DNA of 64,000 nt from Leyella stercorea (GTDB lineage Bacteria > Bacteroidota > Bacteroidia > Bacteroidales > Bacteroidaceae). Position 1 is the stretch's first letter; every line of letters begins with the position of its first letter. Position numbers and translations under genes: made by a program. Shown here one piece after another: positions 1 through 8,080 of the stretch. The stretch is taken from assembly GCF_021531355.1 (NCBI RefSeq), contig NZ_JADYTS010000006.1:1-64000 (forward strand). The letters are read 5' to 3'. The notes beneath the pieces were generated by a model. It had not been told where the DNA came from, did no database searches, and saw nothing but the letters and a program-made list of their open reading frames with translations.

Positions 1-273
1 AAGAAGACTGTAATTGTCTTGGACAATGCTTCTGTTCATAGAAATCGGAAAGTTAAAGAACTGAGGAAAATTTGGGAGAAAAGAGGATTGTTCCTCTTCT
101 ATCTTCCACCTTATTCTCCAGAACTTAATCCTGCCGAGATTCTTTGGCGTATACTTAAGGGCAAATGGATAAGACCGATAGATTACGAGACTACGGACTC
201 GCTTTTCTATTGTACGAACATGGCCTTGGCGTCTGTGGGTACGAACTTATTCGTGAATTATTCATATTTATAA
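1..273 (+). CDS. IS630-family transposase, C-terminal part (cut by window edge)
   Basis: This is the end of a DDE transposase; the reading frame is already open at base 1, so the N-terminus lies outside the window. Visible hallmarks are the LDNASVH motif (second catalytic Asp) and LPPYSPELNPAEILW, which carries the final catalytic Glu and the Trp typical of IS630/Tc1-like enzymes. The frame ends in TAA just before an intergenic hairpin. Whether the complete element is intact cannot be judged from here. A short decayed copy of the same C-terminus occurs at 54697-54749, so the element has transposed more than once in this genome. Confidence 0.85.
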   Translation, partial: KKTVIVLDNASVHRNRKVKELRKIWEKRGLFLFYLPPYSPELNPAEILWRILKGKWIRPIDYETTDSLFYCTNMALASVGTNLFVNYSYL

Positions 274-317
274 AATTAATTTTGAACAGTTACTTATAAG
301 TATTGGTTAATAAAAAA

Positions 318-350
318 GGGATGCCCTCCATGTGATATGGAAGGCATCCC
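318..350. terminator. Bidirectional intrinsic terminator between the transposase and fmt
   Basis: A 14-bp stem (318-331 with 337-350, one mismatch) with a 5-nt loop is flanked by an A run on the left and a T run on the right. It can therefore end transcripts arriving from either side, chiefly fmt on the minus strand. Confidence 0.75.
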
Positions 351-373
351 AATTTTTTTTAGTCTGCTTTTGT

Positions 374-1354
374 TTATTTCATGTGCATTTCAGCAATGTG
401 CTTGAATCCGTTGAGGAAGTTACGTGCTGCCATACGTTTCTTTCCTGATGCTTGCAGTTCTACGATGTCGAGCCATTCATCGTTGGTGGCAACTAATAGA
501 TGGCTGTTTTCTGTTTTCAGTGTTCCTGGAGCTACACCTGTACAATTTGTACCAGTTTTCGCTGTCTTGAATATTTTCATGACACTTGCCTCTACCTTCT
601 CGGTCTCGCTGTTTGATGCAAGTGTAGTCCATGTGCCAGGGTAGGGGCTTAATCCGCGAACGAAGTTGTATATTTGCTTTGCAGTCTTATGCCAGTCAAT
701 CTGACAGGTCTCCTTGAATATCTTCGGTGCAGCCTTGAGTTCGATGTCTTCGCGTTGCGGCTGCGAAGGAACATTGCCATCGGTAGAAATAACGAGGTCG
801 ACAGTGTCTTGACAGATGCCTGCACCCAATTCCATGAGTCCGTCGTATACATATTCTACATCAGCATCGTCAGGTATCGGGAATTCGCGCTGCATGATGA
901 TGCGACCCGTGTCTATGTTGTGGTCGAGGAAGAATGTTGTGACACCTGTCTTTGTCTCACCGTTGATAACTGCCCAGTTGATAGGTGCTGCTCCACGGTA
1001 CTGAGGCAGCAACGCTGCATGTACGTTGAAAGTACCGAAGCGAGGCATGTCCCATACCACCTCGGGCAACATACGGAACGCCACCACTACCTGCAAGTCG
1101 GCATTATACGAGCGTAACTGTTCGATAAATTCCGGATCCTTCATCTTTACCGGTTGCAATACGGGCAGTCCGTGCTCCAAAGCATATTCTTTGACTGCTG
1201 AGGCACGCAGTATCGAACCATGGCGTCCTACGGGTTTGTCGGGCTGAGTCACCACAGCTACAACATTATATCCATTCTCCACAAGCAGCTTGAGCGAACC
1301 CACAGCAAACTCAGGAGTTCCCATAAATACTATGCGTAAGTCTTTCTTTTCCAT
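374..1354 (-). CDS. fmt: Methionyl-tRNA formyltransferase
   Basis: Transfers a formyl group from 10-formyl-tetrahydrofolate to Met-tRNAi so that translation can start with fMet. The 326-residue length is typical. The N-terminal Rossmann-type domain begins with RIVFMGTPEFAV. The active-site stretch FNVHAALLPQYRGAAPINW and the following HNIDTG supply the Asn-His-Asp triad of the family. The C-terminal tRNA-binding domain contains VRGLSPYPGTW. The gene is divergent from tsaC across a short region with a promoter facing each way. In related Bacteroidales the same neighbours (tsaC, ClC channel, fmt, rpe) stand together; here fmt is inverted relative to tsaC. Confidence 0.96.
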   Translation of the reverse strand: MEKKDLRIVFMGTPEFAVGSLKLLVENGYNVVAVVTQPDKPVGRHGSILRASAVKEYALEHGLPVLQPVKMKDPEFIEQLRSYNADLQVVVAFRMLPEVVWDMPRFGTFNVHAALLPQYRGAAPINWAVINGETKTGVTTFFLDHNIDTGRIIMQREFPIPDDADVEYVYDGLMELGAGICQDTVDLVISTDGNVPSQPQREDIELKAAPKIFKETCQIDWHKTAKQIYNFVRGLSPYPGTWTTLASNSETEKVEASVMKIFKTAKTGTNCTGVAPGTLKTENSHLLVATNDEWLDIVELQASGKKRMAARNFLNGFKHIAEMHMK

Positions 1355-1376
1355 CGTTTCTTTTTTGTTTTGTATG

Positions 1377-1436
1377 CAAAGGTAGTGTTTTTTCGTTGTA
1401 TCGTTGACGGTTTGTGCTTAAAAATACGTAACTTTG
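1377..1436. promoter_or_regulatory. Divergent Bacteroidetes -7 elements for fmt and tsaC
   Basis: TACCTTTG on the minus strand (1377-1384) faces fmt, and TAACTTTG on the plus strand (1429-1436) faces tsaC. Both fit the TAnnTTTG consensus of the Bacteroidetes primary sigma factor. The -33 TTG boxes are weak or spaced unusually. Confidence 0.55.
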
Positions 1437-1479
1437 CGTGTTGTATAAGAAGTAAACACACACTAAAATATAAAAAACG

Positions 1480-2049
1480 ATGACACAGAAAGAAGATATC
1501 AAGAATGCTATTGACGCAATGAAGAAGGGTGGAGTGATACTCTATCCTACTGATACTGTTTGGGGATTGGGATGTGATGCTACCAATGCCGAAGCTGTAG
1601 CAAAAATATACAAAATCAAACAACGCGATGATTCAAAGGCGCTTATATGTCTTGCCGATTCGGTAGACCGTGTACAGCGTTATGTACGTGATGTTCCGTC
1701 TGTTGCTTGGGATCTTATGGAATTGTCCGACAAGCCAACAACCGTTATTCTTGACGGAGCTGTCAATCTTGCTCCTAACCTCATTGCCGAGGATGGCAGC
1801 ATTGGATTGCGTGTCACCAATGAACCTTTCTCAAAAGAGTTGTGCTACAGATTCCAGAAAGCCATAGTCAGCACAAGTGCCAATATAAGCGGTGAGCCTG
1901 CTGCCCAGAACTATTGCGACATTTCACCTGAGATACTTGATGCTGTTGATTATGTTTGCTGGACACGTCGTCAGGAACACAAACCGCACAAGCCAAGCAG
2001 TATAATCAAACTTACTAAGGACGGTAGAGTAACAATTATCAGAAAATAA
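1480..2049 (+). CDS. tsaC: L-threonylcarbamoyladenylate synthase (Sua5/YrdC/YwlC family)
   Basis: Makes threonylcarbamoyl-AMP from threonine, bicarbonate and ATP, the first step of t6A37 modification of ANN-decoding tRNAs. The protein is 189 residues, i.e. the single YrdC domain without the C-terminal Sua5 extension. Family motifs are GGVILYPTDTVWGLGCDA near the N-terminus, KIKQRDDSKAL, and the late STSANISGEPA nucleotide-binding loop. It is followed after 3 bases by the ClC channel gene and probably shares its transcript. Gene symbol tsaC is used for the short form. Confidence 0.93.
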   Translation: MTQKEDIKNAIDAMKKGGVILYPTDTVWGLGCDATNAEAVAKIYKIKQRDDSKALICLADSVDRVQRYVRDVPSVAWDLMELSDKPTTVILDGAVNLAPNLIAEDGSIGLRVTNEPFSKELCYRFQKAIVSTSANISGEPAAQNYCDISPEILDAVDYVCWTRRQEHKPHKPSSIIKLTKDGRVTIIRK

Positions 2050-2052
2050 GAG

Positions 2053-3864
2053 ATGCAACAATCGGTTTCAAGTACTTCTGCCATAAGAAGTCTTGGACTG
2101 CGACTCTACCAATGGCGTATAAAGCATCTGAGTGATCGCCAGGCAACGATAATCCTGGCTTTCTTCATAGGCTTCTTCGCCTCAGTAGCCGCATTCCTTC
2201 TCCACTCGCTCATTCATGAGATACAGCAGTTGCTCACATCACGTTTTCATGCCAATACGTTCAACTGGATGTATCTAATGTTTCCTGTTGTAGGTATATT
2301 CTTGACCTCGTTGTTTGTACGGTACGTAGTCAAGGACAATATCTCGCATGGTATTACACGTATTCTTTACGCAATATCCTCCAAGCAGTCGCGTCTTAAG
2401 GGGCACAACTGCTGGACTTCGGTAGTTGCATCAGCCATAACAATCGGTTTCGGTGGTTCGGTAGGAGCCGAGGCACCTATTGTACTTACGGGTTCAGCCA
2501 TCGGTTCAAATCTTGGCCGCTTCTTCCGTATGGACAACAAGACGCTCATGCTGCTTGTTGGTTGCGGTGCTGCTGCTGCCATTGCGGGTATCTTTAAAGC
2601 TCCAATAGCCGGATTGGTATTTACGCTCGAAGTCCTTATGGTAGACCTTAGTATGGCTTCGTTGCTTCCAATCCTTACAGCAGCCGTCACGGCAACTTGC
2701 TTCACCTATGTATTTATGGGTAGCGATTCGCTCTTCACCTTTCATCTTGACAGCGGATGGGTGGTAGAACGTGTTCCTGCCAGCATCATTCTTGGAGTAG
2801 TATGCGGACTTGTCAGCCTCTACTTCATACGCTCCATGTCAGTATGCGAGGGCATCTTCGGCAAAATGAAGCAGCATCGTTGGGGCAAGCTGGTATTGGG
2901 TGGACTGATGCTTAGTTCGCTGATATTCCTCTTTCCGGTACTTTATGGTGAGGGTTACAGCGCAATCAACATTCTGCTCAACGGTTCGAGCGAAGCCGAC
3001 TGGAACGAAGTGCTCAAGAATTCAATGTTCTATGGCAACGGTCATCTGCTCATACTCTTCATAGCATTGGTCATAGTAACAAAGACATTTGCCACGGCAG
3101 CCACCAATGGTGGAGGCGGTTGTGGTGGAACCTTTGCTCCGTCACTGTTCGTAGGAGCCTTCAGCGGATTCTTGTTCTCACGTCTTTGGAACATGTATCA
3201 GGTAGGAACGTACATTCCCGAGAAGAACTTCACGTTGCTTGGAATGGCTGGCGTGATGGCAGGTGTAATGCATGCTCCACTCACGGGTATCTTTCTTATA
3301 GCCGAGATAACCAACGGCTATGACCTCTTTATGCCGTTGATGATAGTGGCAGTAAGTTCGGTACTGACAATAAGCATCTTCGAGCCTCACAGCATTTATG
3401 CCATGCGTTTGGCTCGTGAGGGCAAGCTCGTCACTCACCATACAGACAAGTCGGTGCTCACGCTTATGAGTATGGATAGTGTGATAGAGCGCGACTATAC
3501 ATCCGTAGACCCCGATATGCCGCTTGGACGATTGGTCAACGCCATATCAAAGAGCCACACCAGTTTTATTCCGGTGCTCAATGCAGCCGGATCGATATTG
3601 GGAGAGATAGACATTACGAAGATTCGTCACGTCATGTTCCGTGCCGAATTGTACAATAAGTTAACCGTTAGTCAGCTTATGCAGCCAATTGCAGCACAAG
3701 TAGCCGAGGGTGATTCGATGGAAGAAGTGATGCGCAAGTTCGACCTTAAGGGCACGCGCTATTTGCCGGTAGTGAATACGGCTGGTCACATAACGGGATA
3801 CATATCGCGCTCGCGTGCCTATAGTATGTATCGCAAAATGGTGGCTGACTTCTCTAATGAGTAA
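2053..3864 (+). CDS. ClC-family chloride channel/transporter with CBS domains
   Basis: A polytopic inner-membrane ClC protein of 603 residues. The N-terminal two thirds form the transport core with many hydrophobic helices. The anion-selectivity region reads GGSVGAEAPIVLTG, in which GAEAP replaces the usual GREGP and keeps the gating glutamate. A second conserved stretch, GGGGCGGTFAPSLFVGAF, matches the GxFxP filter loop. The last ~150 residues form a cytoplasmic CBS pair (around residues 455-595) that probably senses nucleotides or ionic strength. It is coupled to tsaC by 3-base spacing and followed by a repeat-derived hairpin. Whether it is a channel or an H+/Cl- antiporter cannot be decided by eye. 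Confidence 0.93.
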   Translation: MQQSVSSTSAIRSLGLRLYQWRIKHLSDRQATIILAFFIGFFASVAAFLLHSLIHEIQQLLTSRFHANTFNWMYLMFPVVGIFLTSLFVRYVVKDNISHGITRILYAISSKQSRLKGHNCWTSVVASAITIGFGGSVGAEAPIVLTGSAIGSNLGRFFRMDNKTLMLLVGCGAAAAIAGIFKAPIAGLVFTLEVLMVDLSMASLLPILTAAVTATCFTYVFMGSDSLFTFHLDSGWVVERVPASIILGVVCGLVSLYFIRSMSVCEGIFGKMKQHRWGKLVLGGLMLSSLIFLFPVLYGEGYSAINILLNGSSEADWNEVLKNSMFYGNGHLLILFIALVIVTKTFATAATNGGGGCGGTFAPSLFVGAFSGFLFSRLWNMYQVGTYIPEKNFTLLGMAGVMAGVMHAPLTGIFLIAEITNGYDLFMPLMIVAVSSVLTISIFEPHSIYAMRLAREGKLVTHHTDKSVLTLMSMDSVIERDYTSVDPDMPLGRLVNAISKSHTSFIPVLNAAGSILGEIDITKIRHVMFRAELYNKLTVSQLMQPIAAQVAEGDSMEEVMRKFDLKGTRYLPVVNTAGHITGYISRSRAYSMYRKMVADFSNE

Positions 3865-3893
3865 GTCTTAGAATACGGATTGATAATCGTAAA

Positions 3894-3948
3894 ACGCCCT
3901 GTAAGTGTAAAAGCATTGATAATTAACGCTTTTGCCCTTACAGGGCGT
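3894..3948. repeat. Interspersed palindromic repeat, also acting as terminator
   Basis: Arms 3894-3914 and 3928-3948 pair over 21 bp with two mismatches, starting with ACGCCCTGTAAG. The element at 28371-28423 has the same architecture and nearly the same arm sequence (CGCCCTG..AAG ... CTTTTGC.CTT.CAGGGCG), so this is a dispersed repeat family. Confidence 0.7.
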
Positions 3949-3969
3949 ATTGTTTTTGATGATATGTTA

Positions 3970-4015
3970 CCCCAGGGTGTTGCCCTGGGCTATGTGCTTC
4001 TGCCCCTCCGGGGCG
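3970..4015. repeat. Two small GC-rich hairpins of interspersed-repeat type
   Basis: CCCAGGG/CCCTGGG (3971-3989) is followed by GCCCC-TCC-GGGGC (4002-4014). Such adjacent GC-rich hairpins are common between genes in Bacteroidales. No coding potential was seen in the whole gap 3865-4201. Confidence 0.5.
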
Positions 4016-4097
4016 TACTGCTTTGATTTTTGATATATCCTCCTGAGCAAGCAGCGGTGTGAAAAACCAACAATAAGAATGTATCGGCAGTCTGCTC

Positions 4098-4123
4098 AGG
4101 CTATGGCGTCCACGCCATAGCCT
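4098..4123. repeat. Perfect 12+12 bp palindrome
   Basis: AGGCTATGGCGT and its exact complement are separated by only CC. The very short spacer makes a cruciform or a protein site likelier than an RNA hairpin. It lies between ClC and rpe. Confidence 0.55.
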
Positions 4124-4161
4124 CCTACTATTTGTAGTGCCAATTCATCTGAAAACTTGAA

Positions 4162-4192
4162 CATCTGATATTATTACTCGAAATATCAGATG
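4162..4192 (-). terminator. Hairpin downstream of rpe
   Basis: A perfect 11-bp stem CATCTGATATT/AATATCAGATG with a 9-nt loop lies 9 bases past the rpe stop on the minus strand. The T tract is weak. Confidence 0.5.
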
Positions 4193-4201
4193 AACTAAAA
4201 A

Positions 4202-4855
4202 TTATTTGCAGTTCTTCAATTCGTGTATTGTCTTTATCGGGTCGGCTGCCTTGAATATGTAGCTGCCACTCACCAATACGTCGGCTCCTGCTTCTACCAG
4301 CAGCGGTGCGGTCTTGTCGTTAACGCCACCGTCAATCTGGATAAGGGCATTGCTGCCTTTCTCCTCAATCATCTGCTTCAGTCGGCGTGTCTTTTCCACT
4401 ATACTGGGAATAAATTTCTGTCCACCGAAACCGGGGTTAACGCTCATGAGTAGCACCATGTCTACATCATTGATGATATCCTCAAGCATGCAGATAGGAG
4501 TAGAAGGATTGAGTGTAACACCGGCTTTCATGCCAGCGGCGTGAATCTCCTGAATGGTGCGGTGCAGATGTACGCAAGCCTCGAAGTGTACGTTCATCAT
4601 CATGGCGCCCGTAGCAGCCACCTGCTTGATGTAGTTTTCGGGATGTACAATCATCAGATGCACGTCGAGCGGCTTCTTGCATTCCTTAGCTACAGCCTCT
4701 ATTACGGGGAAACCGAAAGAGATGTTGGGTACGAATACGCCGTCCATAATGTCCAGATGAAGCCAGTCGGCCTCACTGTTGTTGATCATTTCGATGTCCT
4801 TCTTGAGGTTGATGAAGTTGGCCGACAGCAACGAAGGTGAGATAAGTGTTTCCAT
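4202..4855 (-). CDS. rpe: Ribulose-phosphate 3-epimerase
   Basis: Interconverts ribulose-5-phosphate and xylulose-5-phosphate in the pentose phosphate pathway. The 217-residue TIM-barrel length is standard. Diagnostic motifs are SPSLLSANF at the N-terminus, WLHLDIMDGVFVPNISFG (metal-binding His and Asp), LDVHLMI, LMSVNPGFGGQKF, and QIDGGVNDKTAP with the second catalytic Asp and the phosphate-binding loop. It reads toward the ClC gene and is preceded by a 41-residue small-protein gene on the same strand, 37 bases away, which may share its transcript. Confidence 0.97.
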   Translation of the reverse strand: METLISPSLLSANFINLKKDIEMINNSEADWLHLDIMDGVFVPNISFGFPVIEAVAKECKKPLDVHLMIVHPENYIKQVAATGAMMMNVHFEACVHLHRTIQEIHAAGMKAGVTLNPSTPICMLEDIINDVDMVLLMSVNPGFGGQKFIPSIVEKTRRLKQMIEEKGSNALIQIDGGVNDKTAPLLVEAGADVLVSGSYIFKAADPIKTIHELKNCK

Positions 4856-4892
4856 ATCAGTGATATTCTTTTTTATAAATTAGTTTAAGCAA

Positions 4893-5018
4893 TTAGTTTG
4901 TCATATAAGCTTCGTCATGTCCGTCGCTCTTCATCACCCGATAAGCGTATGCAATCTGTCGGATGATATTCAACGTAAGTTCAGTGGGTCGAGCCTCGTC
5001 AGGGGTAAAAATCTTCAT
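4893..5018 (-). CDS. Conserved-looking small protein, 41 residues
   Basis: A short minus-strand frame: ATG at 5016-5018, TAA at 4893-4895. The product begins MKIFTPDEARPTELTLN and continues IIRQIAYAYRVMK before a polar tail. The composition (P-T-E-x-T-L-x-x-I-R-Q-I-A) looks like a real helical protein and resembles, from memory, small uncharacterised Bacteroidales proteins with a PTExTLxxIRQIA signature. It lies just upstream of rpe in the same direction. The overlapping plus-strand frame at 4917-5195 has poor composition. Function unknown; a DNA- or RNA-binding role is only a guess. Confidence 0.6.
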   Translation of the reverse strand: MKIFTPDEARPTELTLNIIRQIAYAYRVMKSDGHDEAYMTN

Positions 5019-5204
5019 AGGCGAATTGTTTATATTGTTGTTACTTCTTTATTATCATTAACGACGATGATTGTATATTATTATGTTTGTCTGTATTTTT
5101 TATTTTGCTCTATATATAATATGGTGGAATACTGGGATAAAACATGTAAAAGGCACCAATCAAGACAAAATATTAGCAATTTAATAAAAAAGTAGTCAAA
5201 AAAC

Positions 5205-5234
5205 TTGTTGATTAATATTTATTTCTTACTTTTG
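5205..5234 (+). promoter_or_regulatory. trp operon promoter
   Basis: TTG at 5205-5207, a 19-base spacer, then TACTTTTG at 5227-5234: an exact match to the Bacteroidetes TTG-N19-TAnnTTTG arrangement. Transcription should start near 5240 and run into the Trp leader peptide. Confidence 0.8.
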
Positions 5235-5270
5235 CAATCGAATAGATTACTAATTAAAAGAATATAGTAT

Positions 5271-5330
5271 ATGAATAATGCACAGCTTACATTTTGGTGG
5301 TGGCGTAGCTCAAGATTTGAAAAGTCGTGA
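5271..5330 (+). CDS. trpL: trp operon leader peptide (attenuator peptide)
   Basis: ATG at 5271 opens a 19-residue frame with product MNNAQLTFWWWRSSRFEKS and stop TGA at 5328-5330. Three consecutive Trp codons (5295-5303) lie mid-peptide, the signature of ribosome-stalling attenuation. It sits between the trp promoter and an intrinsic terminator, 133 bases upstream of trpD. When charged tRNA-Trp is scarce the ribosome should stall on the Trp codons and alter RNA folding downstream. The gene symbol is by analogy with enterobacterial trpL; there is no sequence homology to that peptide beyond the Trp run. Confidence 0.8.
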   Translation: MNNAQLTFWWWRSSRFEKS

Positions 5331-5402
5331 GAAGATAGCACCTACGCATTATTTTCGTATATAGAGATAATAAGACAGGCCTGCCGCTCACGCGACAGGT
5401 CT
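5304..5402 (+). promoter_or_regulatory. trp attenuator RNA region
   Basis: Segment 1 (GCGTAG, 5304-5309), directly after the Trp codons, pairs with segment 2 (CTACGC, 5342-5347), with an additional inner pairing CTCA/TGAG. Segment 2 with its flank (ACCTACGC) resembles the 5' arm of the terminator and could compete for its 3' arm (GCGACAGGT). A ribosome stalled on the Trp codons would cover segment 1 and free segment 2. The pairing scheme is inferred by eye and was not computed. Confidence 0.5.
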
Positions 5403-5408
5403 TTTTTT
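5377..5408 (+). terminator. trp leader intrinsic terminator
   Basis: AGGCCTGCCGC (5377-5387) pairs with GCGACAGGTCT (5392-5402), with one G-U and one mismatch, across a 4-nt loop, followed by a run of seven T. It lies between the leader peptide and trpD and is the attenuation terminator. Confidence 0.8.
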
Positions 5409-5462
5409 ATATCCGTATTCAAGGGAGTTATAACAGTTGACAACATTTAAAAGGATAATAAT

Positions 5463-6470
5463 ATGGCAACAATGAAGTTGATTTTGGAAAAGGTGCTTGG
5501 CGGTGAGAAGCTCAGCCGTCAGGAGACAAAGGACATTCTGCTTGGTATAACACGCGACGAATATCCCAGCGAACAGATTTCGGCACTGCTCACTGCGCTC
5601 CAGATGCGAGGCGTGACGGTAGACGAACTACTCGGTTTTCGCGACGGAATACTTGAGACGGGAGTACATGCCGTGCTCGACTGCGACCGTTACATCGACG
5701 TAGTAGGCACAGGGGGCGACCGCAAGAATACATTCAATATTTCCACCACTTCATGTTTTGTCATAGCAGGAGCAGGATATAAGGTGGCAAAGCACGGTAA
5801 CTATTCAGCCACTTCTACCTCCGGAGCGTCGAACGTTATCGAACAGCACGGCGTGAAGTTCACTGCCGACCTTGACAAGCTCAACCGTTCCATCAACGAG
5901 TGTGGCATCGTATATTTGCATGCACAGCTCTTTGCCAAGGCCATGAAGTTTGTAGGTCCGATACGCAAGGCATTGCAGTTTCCAACATGCTTCAATCTGC
6001 TCGGCCCGCTGGTAAATCCTTCACAGCCTAAGTGTCAGCTTTTGGGTGTAGCCACGCTCGACCAGATGAAGTTATATAGCGAGGTTTACCGTCGCATAGG
6101 AGTCGACTATGCCATTGTCAACAGCATTGACGGATATGACGAGATTTCGCTGACTGGCGATTTTAAGGTATCCACCAACTCTTATGAGCGTATCTTCTCT
6201 CCATCTGATCTGGGTATGCAGAAAGCATTGCCCGAAGAACTTGTAGCCGGAGCTACAGAGAAGGAGGCAGCACAGATATTCGATGCAGTACTTGAGAACC
6301 GTGCTCTTCCTGCACAGAAGAATATAGTCATAGCAAATGCAGCGTTTGGCATACAGACATTCGAACGCGGACAGAAACCTATTGAGGAATGCATTGCTAT
6401 AGCACGAGAGTCGATAGAGAGTGGACGTGCCTTGGCTACATTCAAGAAGTTTAGGGAGATAAACGGATAA
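5463..6470 (+). CDS. trpD: Anthranilate phosphoribosyltransferase
   Basis: Attaches phosphoribosyl from PRPP to anthranilate, the second step from chorismate to tryptophan. The 335-residue length is normal. Motifs are DVVGTGGDRKNTFNIST (PRPP diphosphate loop), KHGNYSATSTSGASNVIEQHG (written here as KHGNYS and SGASNVIE; the usual GNRSVSS is GNYSATS), and RKALQFPTCFNLLGPLVNP with the anthranilate site. It is the first enzyme gene of the operon, 55 bases after the leader terminator, and is separated from trpC by only 2 bases. No fusion to TrpG is present. Confidence 0.97.
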   Translation: MATMKLILEKVLGGEKLSRQETKDILLGITRDEYPSEQISALLTALQMRGVTVDELLGFRDGILETGVHAVLDCDRYIDVVGTGGDRKNTFNISTTSCFVIAGAGYKVAKHGNYSATSTSGASNVIEQHGVKFTADLDKLNRSINECGIVYLHAQLFAKAMKFVGPIRKALQFPTCFNLLGPLVNPSQPKCQLLGVATLDQMKLYSEVYRRIGVDYAIVNSIDGYDEISLTGDFKVSTNSYERIFSPSDLGMQKALPEELVAGATEKEAAQIFDAVLENRALPAQKNIVIANAAFGIQTFERGQKPIEECIAIARESIESGRALATFKKFREING

Positions 6471-6472
6471 AA

Positions 6473-7270
6473 ATGGATATACTTGAAGAAATCGTAGCTC
6501 GCAAGCGTGTCGACCTCCAACAGATGAAGGCACGCCATACCGAGCGCATCATACACCAGGAGGTAGAGCAGCTAATGTCGCAAGACTTTTCTGTGCCATC
6601 TATGAGTCAATCGTTAAAGAGCAGTTCTACTGGTATAATAGCAGAATTCAAAAGACGCTCACCATCGAAAGGATGGATTATGGAGAAGGCAGATGCTGCA
6701 GTTGTTCCTCTTAGTTATCAGCAGGCTGGAGCATCGGCACTGAGCATACTCACCGACACTCCTTACTTCGGAGGCGACGACAGCGATATCCTAAAGGCGC
6801 GTAATAGTGGTGTGACATTGCCAATACTCTATAAGAATTTTGTCGTTGATGAATACCAACTTTTTCAGGCTCGGCTCTGTGGAGCCTCGGCTGTGCTTCT
6901 GATTGCAGCATGTCTGAATAAGGACGAGTGTAGGATGCTACTTAATATGGCTCACGAACTAAATCTTGAGGTACTGCTGGAAATGCATAGTGAAGCCGAT
7001 ACGGAATATGCAGATTTGCTACCTGATATGTGTGGTATCAACAATCGCAACCTTGGTACTTTCCATACTGATGTGCAGACTTCATTCCGTCTGGCAAGTC
7101 GTCTGCCTGAAGAAGTCTGTTGGGTAAGTGAGAGCGGACTGAAGGATTTAGCAACTCTTGAAGCTTTGCGGCTGGCTGGATACAATGGTTTCCTTATGGG
7201 CGAACGCTTTATGAAAGAGGCTGACCCAGCCCAGGCATTGAATGAATTTACAGGCATAATAACAAAATAA
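6473..7270 (+). CDS. trpC: Indole-3-glycerol-phosphate synthase
   Basis: Closes the indole ring from CdRP in the fourth step of tryptophan synthesis. A single-domain TIM barrel of 265 residues, not fused to TrpF. The N-terminus DILEEIVARKRVDLQQ is the family hallmark. IIAEFKRRSPSKGWI carries the first catalytic Lys, LSILTDTPYFGG the substrate loop, and LPILYKNFVVDEYQ the second Lys. CGINNRNLGTF and SESGLKDLATLEAL close the phosphate site. In the middle of the trp operon, 2 bases after trpD and 57 bases before the preferred trpF start. Confidence 0.97.
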   Translation: MDILEEIVARKRVDLQQMKARHTERIIHQEVEQLMSQDFSVPSMSQSLKSSSTGIIAEFKRRSPSKGWIMEKADAAVVPLSYQQAGASALSILTDTPYFGGDDSDILKARNSGVTLPILYKNFVVDEYQLFQARLCGASAVLLIAACLNKDECRMLLNMAHELNLEVLLEMHSEADTEYADLLPDMCGINNRNLGTFHTDVQTSFRLASRLPEEVCWVSESGLKDLATLEALRLAGYNGFLMGERFMKEADPAQALNEFTGIITK

Positions 7271-7327
7271 AAGTAAAATCATAACTAAATCATGGGTTTT
7301 TCTAAGCCCAATATAATTCGAAGAACA

Positions 7328-8029
7328 ATGAGCAATAATAAACCCTTGATAAAGGTTTGCGGAATGCGTGATCCTGACAATATACGCACTGTAGTACAGT
7401 TGCCAATAGACTATATGGGATTAATATTTTATCCCAAGAGCAGTCGATATGTAGACATGCAACATTTATGTACCGGACTTATGCCCGACCAAGCAGATCC
7501 AAATATAAGTGAAGCAACTAAAGCAGACATTCATAACGGTATTGGTAGAGTAGGGGTGTTTGTAGATGCTATGGCACAAGACATTATAACACGTGTCGTT
7601 GCTTTCGAACTTGACGCAGTACAGTTGCATGGCTCTGAGACTCCGACGTTCATTCGCAATCTGCGTGCTACTATAGTGCCAGACATCCGCCCCACGCTAA
7701 AGGTATTTAAGGCTATGAGTATATCCTCTGCCGACGATTTTGCACATTGTGCTCAATATGAGGGCATTGTAGATATGTTTGTCTTTGATACAAAATGTAC
7801 TGGTTACGGTGGAAGCGGACAACAGTTTGACTGGTCGTTGCTTGACAGCTATCATGGTACAGTACCTTTCTTACTGAGTGGAGGTATAGGTCCTGACGAT
7901 GCTGAGCGTATCAAGGCTTTTAGCCATCCACTGTTTGCTGGTGTCGACCTTAATTCAAGGTTTGAAACGGAGCCGGCCGTGAAGGATGTACAGTTGATTG
8001 ACAGTTTTATCAAACAACTGCGAGGCTGA
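7328..8029 (+). CDS. trpF: Phosphoribosylanthranilate isomerase
   Basis: Performs the Amadori rearrangement of PRA to CdRP. The N-terminal LIKVCGMRDPDNI carries the catalytic Cys, and VDLNSRFETEPAVKD and LLSGGIGPDDAERI carry the phosphate-binding loops; VFDTKCTGYGGSGQQFDW holds the catalytic Asp. I start at ATG 7328, which places the first strand at residue 7 as in the family. An in-frame ATG at 7292 would add a 12-residue tail unlike known TrpF N-termini but has the closer spacing to trpC, so it cannot be excluded. About 233 residues, slightly long because of an insert after the second strand (MPDQADPNISEATKADIHNG). Confidence 0.93.
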   Translation: MSNNKPLIKVCGMRDPDNIRTVVQLPIDYMGLIFYPKSSRYVDMQHLCTGLMPDQADPNISEATKADIHNGIGRVGVFVDAMAQDIITRVVAFELDAVQLHGSETPTFIRNLRATIVPDIRPTLKVFKAMSISSADDFAHCAQYEGIVDMFVFDTKCTGYGGSGQQFDWSLLDSYHGTVPFLLSGGIGPDDAERIKAFSHPLFAGVDLNSRFETEPAVKDVQLIDSFIKQLRG

Positions 8030-8080
8030 ATATATAGAACAATATAAGTAAAAATGATTTAAATAATAAAACCGTAGGAT

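Noticed and set aside
4917-5195. 92-residue plus-strand frame
   Set aside because: Composition is that of AT-rich non-coding DNA; it overlaps the better small frame on the minus strand and the upstream side of the trp promoter.
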